From Synchiropus splendidus (Eukaryota; Chordata; Actinopteri; Syngnathiformes; Callionymidae), in assembly GCF_027744825.2 (NCBI RefSeq), contig NC_071340.1, forward strand, positions 12,350,001 through 12,414,000: a stretch of DNA of 64,000 nt, in the 5' to 3' direction. The translations under genes were made by a program, and so were the position numbers. The notes below the pieces were generated by a model. That model made no database searches. It worked only from the letters and a program-made list of their open reading frames with translations, and was not told the DNA's origin. Every line of letters starts with the position of its first letter. Position 1 is the first letter of the stretch. This document shows, piece after piece, positions 56,801 to 64,000 of this stretch.

Positions 56801-59469
56801 AAGAAAAGTTATTTAGAAACTATGAGCTTTACTTGGAGTCTCGTGCTTTGTAAATAAGAAAGGTGGTTTATTTCTGCATTTATGAAAAATCTTTATTTTC
56901 TCATCGATGCCAAAATTATGCAGTTTCATTTTAAGGATTCTGATGAGCATAATCGACACGACTTTTATCGTTAATGTTTAAATAAAGAGAAAATACTATT
57001 GAAATTCAACAACTTCAAATGTAGTGAACATGTGATTTTTAAAGAAATGCTAGCCTATAGACTCTAGAGATTTCTTTTTATTTATCATCCACCTTTCTGT
57101 CGTATTACTGCGAGATGGAATTTGATATTAAAAGCCTATTTTCCCAACACTAATATACTTTCATAGATTATTTCCAGCATCTTCTAGATTCGTTCAAAAA
57201 AAAAAAAACATGAAAAACTGAATGATTTAATGGACTCTTTAATATGAATACCCCAGGCCTGGTGTCAAGCTGCAGCTGAGTGGAGAGATGACCTGCAGAC
57301 TCGGAGTTCTCCTGTTAGAGCCTGGGAACATTAAGGTTCTGGGTGGTGAAGTGGAAGACTTGGCAGACAGAAATAACCAGGTAATTCTCTGTCAAATTAC
57401 CTGAGAAGTCATTCATTTCCGTCTCATTTCCACTCTTCTTCAGTGACTAATGGAAAAGTCTAACTTTATATTACTACACACAAGTACACGCAAGTATTTA
57501 TACAAGTAGCGTTGATATTTTGGCGAATAAATAATTGTTTCTTGTCAGGGTCGGATTTTGTGTCGGACGCTGGGGATTCCAGAAGAGGAGCAGCAACATA
57601 ATGAAGAGGAAGCTCCTCCGTCACATCAGGGTAAACTTAAGGGCCTTTCACATTCACCGGGCCAAAGTCCGAGTCGCACCACAGTCCTTTACAGTGTCGG
57701 TCCAATTCAGACTGAACTAGTCACTTCTTCATGTTCAGTCACTCATTCGCCGTATTTAAAAACAAATGAAATGTGCCCGAATGTAATAAAAGTGACCAGA
57801 ACATGTGGTCTTTGTCCTTCCAGCTGATGGTCATGTGGTTGATGACCTTGAACTGGATGACCAGGAGCTGCTCTCCAATCTGGAGGCCCAGGATCAGCAA
57901 CAAATGGTTTCAGCTCTCACGGACAGTGGGTACGGAACTGTCAGTGAGACCTCCACACAGTTCTCCAGAAGCTCATCTGCAAGGAGTTTCATCTCAAATA
58001 TTTCATCCAGGTGGGTGGTTCAATTTATGTCTTGGTATTTTCTCAGTGAACATTTATACTTCGAAGACAAATACTTGACAAAACCATAAAGGTCAGTGCA
58101 TAATGTGATAATGTGAGATTTGTTTGATCTCTTCCTGGTGTTTGAGGTTGGAGCACTATGAAATTTTGATCAGGATCAGTTGGCTTTCAATGTGAAGCTG
58201 CTGGTGGTTGAGGATCAGTTCAGGAATGACCAACTGATTGGTTCTCTTTTGTGGCCGTGACAATATGTTCCTGCCTCAAAAAAACAATTCAATGTTCTGG
58301 TAAAACGACGCCCATGACGGGTCTATTGCAGGAGTGCCTGTCAAGAAGCATGTGACTGTTTGCTCTTAGCTTCAAAACAACACTGTTCTAATTGTTGAGG
58401 TGGTTTGAAAATGTTTTTGTTTTCTTTCAGAAGTGACTCCATTGCTCCATCTCACAGAGGCGGTTTAACCCATACTAACAGAAGTAATTCAGTGAACGGC
58501 CAAGAAAATTCACACCTCATGGACCGTCCATCTTCTGTCCACATGAACGACCTGGACAACGTAGACCAACACATGGCCGATGAGGACTTCCCTGAAGACT
58601 TTGACAACCTTCCTCTGGATGAGTGGGAAAATACTGAGGAGCATATAAATGAAGATTTGGCTTCTATGAGGAGCAGCAGCAACGTTACCGGAAGAGTAAA
58701 CAATTCGAGCAGGTCACCAAAACCACAGAGCGGACACTTCGAGCACATGGGGTCAAGTTGCATCCGACCAAGTTTGGGCATGACCTCTCAGAGTTCTCAT
58801 CAAGCTGGTATGCTTGATGATGAGCTCATGGAGGAAGACATGGATTGTTTTCCTGTAGATGGAAATCCTGCTGAGGTAAAAACGGATCTAAACCAGGGCA
58901 AACCAAAACCATCCAACCAACCAACAACTGCAGGTCACGCATCATCTTCTGAGGTAAACATCCCAAGCAAGTCTGCCCAACATCCACCATCGGAAATGGA
59001 GGCGCGGGAAGTCACTGCTCCCTTGGGGGTCACTCTGACCTCCGCGCCTTTCACCTATTTGTCCCTGGTGGAGAAGCAAATGGCCAAACCAGACTGTCAG
59101 AATCTGGAAGTCTGTGTGAAGGCTTTCATTGTGACACTTTTGGGAAAACTGAGCAGCAGTGACGGCCTATGGAGAGTCAGTGTTACTATCTCTGATGGAA
59201 CCGGTTACCTGGATGTGGAGCTGTCAGATGAGGTGCTCAGGGGGATGCTGGGCTTCTCAGTAGCAGAGAGGTCACTTTTTAAGCACGACGCCACCCGCAG
59301 GAGTCAACTCGCCGCTGGGATGAAGAGGTGTCAAGAGGAGCTGGTGGACATGTGCTGCCTAATGACCGTCTCCATTCATGCAGACCGCAAGAACGGCGTG
59401 GTGACCAAAGTGCAGCCGGTCAGTGAGACGATACAGCAGCAGCTGGAGCAGAGGGTGAGGAATAAATAG
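53824..59469 (+). CDS. rmi1: RecQ-mediated genome instability protein 1
   Basis: RMI1 is the OB-fold subunit of the BLM-TOP3A-RMI dissolvasome, which resolves double Holliday junctions without crossover. Eight exons join in phase to 639 aa (human 625): 53824-53979, 54654-54764, 55325-55474, 56442-56512, 57257-57380, 57549-57630, 57824-58010 and 58431-59469. The N-terminal three-helix part has WLEACVEWLLEE and DQWLLTDLRDLDFPVLPQGL. OB1 follows with VDSLLDVSQPAYTQLQKWRG, RPWEAKPTRMLLMQ, GVQTLEAMEYKPI and RLGVLLLEPGNIKVLGGEVE. An acidic, low-complexity middle leads to the C-terminal OB2, with PFTYLSLVEKQM, VKAFIVTLLGKLSSSDGLW, VSDGT-like ISDGTGYLDVELSDEVL and LVDMCCLMTVSI. Intron 1 has a GC donor. 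As I recall it, the human coding sequence sits in a single exon, so the split structure here is notable. Confidence 0.95.
54765..55324. other. rmi1 intron 2, no further gene seen
   Basis: A pair of similar segments (GTTAACTCACTATTATTGGC near 54840 and ATTATTGGCCACTGTTGTGT near 55050) suggests a loosely palindromic, MITE-like structure. The termini near 54790 (GGCTGTCAATAGATTAAAAT) and 55190 (TATTGACAGCC) are inverted relatives, consistent with a non-autonomous DNA transposon of about 390 bp. Confidence 0.45.
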
Positions 59470-59607
59470 CAAGAAAGCCCTTTGTAATGTTCCATATTGA
59501 TCTGTTGCATAGAAAATGTGTGTGTTTCATTCATAAGTGTCCAGTCAAATGTTGAGCTTCTTTACAACACTTGACTATTAAAATTATTTTAATGTCATAC
59601 TCAGTTG

Positions 59608-59613
59608 AATAAA
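59608..59613 (+). terminator. Polyadenylation signal of rmi1
   Basis: AATAAA about 140 bases after the stop codon, followed by a T-rich stretch. Confidence 0.7.
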
Positions 59614-59746
59614 ATTCTTGGCTTTTACACGTTTTTTCAAGTCCTTCATTTTAAATCAAATGATACTTTGCAATGATTTTGGATGTTTAAATCGTCATGT
59701 TAGTTTTCATGTTAGTCATGAAAACGTCGTGTTAGACTTGACGAGT

Positions 59747-59896
59747 CATGGGTTCTCAACTGGTGGGTCGGTGGGTGACAGGCAAGGCAAAGTGTCTCAT
59801 TTACTGAAAGCTTTTAACTTGTTTTTTAATGTGAGGTTCAAACTGCATTCCTTTAATATGTTTAGTTCAATTAAGTTACATTCTTGAGAACCACTG
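59747..59896. mobile_element. Small hAT-like MITE
   Basis: About 150 bp between CATGGGTTCTCAACTGG and the inverted TTGAGAACCACTG. No matching target duplication is visible, so it is old or rearranged. Confidence 0.5.
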
Positions 59897-60930
59897 TCTA
59901 AAAAATGTATAGCTTGACAGCTGACAAATATTCCTTGATAACCACCAACCAAATTGTGTAGGGTCCAGACAGGGGTTGTATAAAGGCCCCTTGTGGCCCC
60001 CGTACCACGCAATGCCCAGCCGTGTACCCCAATACTAGCAGTGTAGTACTCACACAATAGATCAAGTACAGTTGTTTGAACATATATACTGAGGACCATC
60101 CGTGGAGAGGTGCACACCAGTCTAGACAAGAGAACGCGGAGAAGGGCCGTAATAACAAAAGGTTTTTTTATACAATGTTATATGTATTTCTTTTTAAAGA
60201 TCCAACACTTCAAGACTTCTGCTGTGCTTCAAGAAGTAGCTAATGATTAGCTACATGCATCGATGGAATTGTGTTGGAAGTGAATTGATTTTGAACAGAG
60301 TGGTTCCAGTTATGGATCGACGCTCGTCCTTCCTATCAGTCCTGCTGCAGCATTTCATAAAATCTCAAGTGTCATGAGCAAAAATATAGACTATTTATTT
60401 TATTAAAAATCTTTGGTTGAAAAATGCTTTTACCACAAGTTGTTCCAAACTGCAGTGCAGCAGCGATAGGACCCGCATGTCTGAATAAATCTTTCTTGGC
60501 ACCATCAATGAGAAAAGCGTCGCCTGCATTCGATAACTACCACATTTAGTGGTGCTCAAACGCTCACACATTACACATTTCACAAGTTTCAGTTCGACAT
60601 TTTAAAGAGTTGCTTCAGACTGCGGTTGGGGAAGAAGAGACAAGGGGAGGGGGTGAGGAAATAAATTCAGATTCTGATTGTCATAATGAATTGCCACCCT
60701 TTGCATTCATTCCGTTCAGCCATTACCTCTGAGTGAAAAATAATTAAATATCCAAGGGAGACGTGGATCTTCAATGAACTCACCGTGGAGAGAATGAGAG
60801 GAAGAGAGGGCGAAAGCACAGCCACGATTTCCGCTTTTTTTCTCCTCTAATCATGATCAATCTATTTTATGTCCCTTCATTACATTTACAAGGGTCAGTG
60901 TTTTCAATCGTTTAATTTGTGCTGCAGTTG

Positions 60931-60932
<2 letters not shown>

Positions 60933-60989
<57 letters not shown>
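60933..60989. repeat. (TA)n microsatellite
   Basis: About 28 uninterrupted TA units. The Ile-Tyr open frame here is a translation of the repeat. Confidence 0.95.
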
Positions 60990-60994
<5 letters not shown>

Positions 60995-61007
60995 CATGGA
61001 AGCAGCA

Positions 61008-61091
61008 ATATCTATCCATCTATCTATCTGTCCGTCCGTCCGTCCATCCATCTATCTATCTATCCATCTATCTATCTATCTATCTATCTAA
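61008..61091. repeat. (ATCT)n / (GTCC)n compound microsatellite
   Basis: ATCT/ATCC units with a GTCC block in the middle, just after the TA array. Confidence 0.9.
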
Positions 61092-61316
61092 TTTATCTAT
61101 ATGTGTGTGTGAAACTTAAACTTAAGACTCCCTCCAGGAAATTTACATTTCCAGCAGCAATAGAGGCAAGAAAGGGCATGCAGTCAGGAAGAGCATCACA
61201 GAAAAAAAAGAGAATTAAAAATTCAACTCGATTAAAATAGGTTATTGCACCAGCGAGTCAGTTATTGCACATTGAAGAAGTGTCCATTACAATGTAGTGT
61301 AGCGTAGCGTACCCTG

Positions 61317-61740
61317 CTACTTCCTCCCCCCAAGTGAGGAGTTGTAGAGTACGATGGCATGGTGTACAAAAGACTTCTTGGTCCGACACTTGGGGAGCAG
61401 CAGCCTTTCACTGAACAAGCTCCTCTGGCTGGTGATGACGGTGTGCAGAGGGTGGCTGGCGTTGTCCATAATATCCAGCAGTTTGTCCAGAGTCCTCAAC
61501 TCTGCCACGGTCACCAGAGAGTCCAGCTTCATGCCGGCCACAGAGCCGGCCCGCCTGATCAGTTTGTCCAGTCTGGAAGTGTCCTTCTTGGATATGCTTC
61601 CCCCCCCAGCACACCACGGTGTAGAAAAGGACGCTGGCAACCATAGACTGATAAAACATCTGCAGCAGTTTACTGCAGATGTTGAAGGACCGCAGTCTCC
61701 TCAGGAAGTACATCCTGCGGTGTATGTTGTCCACACACCA
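61317..61740 (-). pseudogene. 3' end of a LINE reverse transcriptase (Jockey/CR1/L2-type), frameshifted
   Basis: Minus-strand translation gives LRRLRSFNICSKLLQMFYQS, VVCWGG, RLDKLIRRAGSVAGMKLDS and ASHPLHTVITSQRSLFSERL. This is the C-terminal part after the RT domain of fish non-LTR retrotransposons. The frame changes at a run of eight C (61600-61607), so one indel breaks the protein. The 5' part of the element is absent; this is a typical 5'-truncated copy. The clade is not certain. Confidence 0.8.
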
Positions 61741-62185
61741 TCCATATATATATATATATTCATTTTTTTCCTGCTGCTTGTGTTTTGTGCATTGTATTTT
61801 CTCATCCAATACCAATATATGCTCTCAAATTAAGGAAGCTGGACGGTCTGGTTCATTACAAGCTCATCAGGTTCAACATCCAAATGAAGGTCCTGTTATG
61901 CATAGCGAGTTGCCTGTTATGGTCTAATGAGCCTTGAAGCAATGGAAGGGGTGTGAGGTACCCAGAGACCCGTGGGGAGGCAAATGAAACACCAGTGTTC
62001 TTCACACGTTGCTGTCTGGATGCACAAATTTGCGTTTTCCAAATAGAATTTCAGCCACTTCTATGTGTGTGAGAGAGGGGTTGTTGCTGATGTGTGTTTA
62101 GAGATGGTGTCAAGCCATGGTTGCTAGCATCCTGAAGCAGGTCGGTCAGTTGAGGGACCAAACTTAGCGTATGCCTCTAGACCCG

Positions 62186-62692
62186 AGGTGGGCAGTTCCA
62201 TTTCCTAAAAGGCCACATTATAAACTGGAACTGTTGTGAGGGGCAGCCATGCCAATGACTACGAAACATGACGGAAAAAAAGTCACAAGGACAAAATTAA
62301 ACCATTAATGATTCAATGTAAGCAAGGATATTAGGAAAAGCAAATGTGGCATGAAACCTATAAAAATATTCCATTTAACATGTGATTTATTTTGAATATA
62401 AATTATAGTAAAACTACATTACACATATCAATGAAATATTAAAAGTAAATAAATATTAAAATATATTTTCCATTTTCTTTCAATGCATTTTGAGGAACAA
62501 AAAATACTCACAGAAATGGCAGATGAAATGAAATTTAAGTCATGAACATGTTATAATTACTGTTGATATAGTCAAGCTACGAACGAACCAGCAGAAAAAA
62601 TAGTTTATGACTAAATGACTACTGATCAGTTGTATAGTTTTAGTCAGACCTCATGAGGGCTGCAAAAACACGGGTAAAGGTCTGCATATGGC
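62186..62692 (+). mobile_element. hAT-like element, right end missing
   Basis: It starts GAGGTGGGCAGTTCCATTTC and contains AAAGGCCACATTATAAACTG and GAACTGTTGTGAGGGGC, words of a common fish hAT family. It changes abruptly near 62693 into another repeat. No transposase frame is seen. Confidence 0.5.
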
Positions 62693-62996
62693 CTTTTTTT
62701 GTTTTACACCTTTGGGCTGTGCGGGCCAGGAGACGCCCAGTTTTAGCCACGTATGGTGGCGCGGTAGTGTGTCACTGCATTGACTTGACAGCTGCACATC
62801 TGTGATGGTTAACAACTATGGAGAAGTTCTTGATAAAGAAAGTGATGTCGCCCCCCTTCAACAGTAAAACCTGTTCATGAAAGGACCTGTTGAATATGAA
62901 ATAAATATGGTTGTTGATCACAAATGAAATCAGGAGTAATGAATGAGTTGTTGGAGGAAAGGTGGGCCCCGAGATCAAAAAGGCTAAGAACCCCTG
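62693..62996 (+). mobile_element. hAT-like element, left end missing, related to 9549-9790
   Basis: It ends GGCTAAGAACCCCTG, the inverted form of the hAT end CAGGGGTTCTTAGCC. It shares CACCTTTGGGC, a (C)ACGTATGGTGG-like stretch and GATAAAGAAAGTGATG with the copy at 9549-9790, same orientation. It abuts the previous element, probably by nested insertion or deletion. Confidence 0.6.
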
Positions 62997-64000
62997 CTCT
63001 CGACCCTCATTCCCTTCGAATGCATTTTCTGTTTGGACTGTTCATAATTGCCGCAGTGCTTGGTCAGAAAAATTGCAAATTGTGACCCATTATAAGTTTG
63101 TCATGAAAAGCAGCACATGATAAATGACATCTTTTTCATGAGCAGCAGGAGCTCTGCAACTCTAATGGTTTTCCATTTGCAATATTATTTCCTCGATTAT
63201 GTTAGTCTTCCACTTATGCCTCGGTCCAAACCTCCAGCAGCAGATAAAATGTGCTTTAATTCTCCTGTGAGTTCAGATGGTCCTTTCCAAATTACAGATA
63301 GCAGCAGACTTTAGACAGTAGAACGGAGTGCACGGGGAGGAGAGAGCACTGTGCTAATTCCTCTTACGCTCATATACACAGTGCACTGTACCACTTTTGT
63401 CATTACCTATCTCATTGTAAAAAGTACACAAGCCATCTGAAAAACCCTCCTGCAGCTGTAATTTTCTTTGCCCCATTACATTTTAGTAATGAAAAATCCA
63501 CTTAGACAAATCAACCTCTCATTTGAGGCCTCCATCAAAATGACCCTGAAGCTTGAGGATGCGTGTTATTAAGAGAAAAGAAAAATATGAGGAAATTGGA
63601 CTTGCACAACAATGAGGTACATTCCTTGCTTGTTTTGGCTCCTCTGAATTGAGAGGGTCAGCTATTGTGGCCGGAATGGAACCAAAAGAAAGGACCGATT
63701 TAGTGCTCATGACAAAGTTTCCTGGGCAAAATTTTAATTTAAATGGTTTTAAGTTAACAAAGTGAAAGATAAGTTGCGTTTTCTTCGACGGGTGGAGTTG
63801 GGCAGGTATCTATCGCCTCTGGCAGAGAAAGTTGAGACCTTGAGTGGAGCTGCTGGGCTGATCTTCATGCTCATAACTTTCACACAGTTACAGAAATGAA
63901 AGGACTTCTTGTTCTTACAAACTATGAAACAAACTGTAGCCAGTACTAGAGCAAATGTATTTTATGTCATAGCAGCAAGTAAGTCACACTCAAGACGCCA

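Larger units (their letters stand above)
59897..64000. other. Intergenic region beyond rmi1
   Basis: No gene is supported. It contains microsatellites (60933-61091), a dead LINE fragment (61317-61740) and two abutting hAT-like pieces (62186-62996). The stretches 60610-60880 and 63330-63430 have the mixed, homeodomain-site-like composition (TAATTA-like, ATTTGC-like words) often seen in conserved non-coding elements, but this cannot be tested here. In human, as I recall, slc28a3 follows; none of it is visible. Confidence 0.5.

Noticed and set aside
60869..61240. Ile/Tyr- and Ser/Ile-rich open frames
   Set aside because: Translations of (TA)n and (ATCT)n microsatellites.

Overview
The window is a compact stretch of a ray-finned (teleost, percomorph-like) fish chromosome. 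The evidence is vertebrate multi-exon genes with short introns, a vertebrate microRNA in its usual host gene, fish-type hAT/pogo/LINE repeats and many simple repeats. There are no bacterial operons, CRISPR arrays or phage genes. Six complete genes and the 5' end of a seventh can be assembled exon by exon with consistent reading phase.

Layout: the 5' coding exons of frmd3 (minus, 1568-15506) face away from idnk (plus, 17068-19644). gkap1 (minus, 20816-24167) converges on idnk. A cluster of five tRNA-Trp(CCA) genes (24957-31831) lies between gkap1 and kif27 and continues into a kif27 intron. kif27 (minus, 28337-38407), qng1, the C9orf64 homologue (minus, 39036-42634), and hnrnpk (minus, about 44393-53160) follow head to tail. 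rmi1 (plus, 53824-59469) starts divergently from hnrnpk. From 59.6 kb to the end I see only repeats and non-coding DNA. As I recall it, the order frmd3-idnk-gkap1-kif27-qng1-hnrnpk-rmi1 matches human 9q21.32, except that ubqln1 is missing between idnk and gkap1.

Functions: idnk phosphorylates gluconate. gkap1 is a Golgi anchor for cGMP-dependent kinase. kif27 is a kinesin-4/KIF7-like motor of motile cilia. qng1 releases queuine from queuosine phosphate for tRNA modification. hnrnpk is a KH-domain RNA/DNA-binding protein that hosts mir-7 near its 3' end. rmi1 is the OB-fold subunit of the BLM-TOP3A dissolvasome. They are neighbours by conserved synteny and do not form a pathway.

The most interesting parts are the locally amplified tRNA-Trp units (with a kif27 exon fragment and a pogo/Tigger-like insertion whose empty site survives in sister units), mir-7 beside an alternative hnrnpk terminal exon, three phase-supported GC-AG introns, and RFX X-box motifs at the kif27 promoter and clustered in an hnrnpk intron. 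All identifications come from reading the sequence and remembered protein families; no database search was run.
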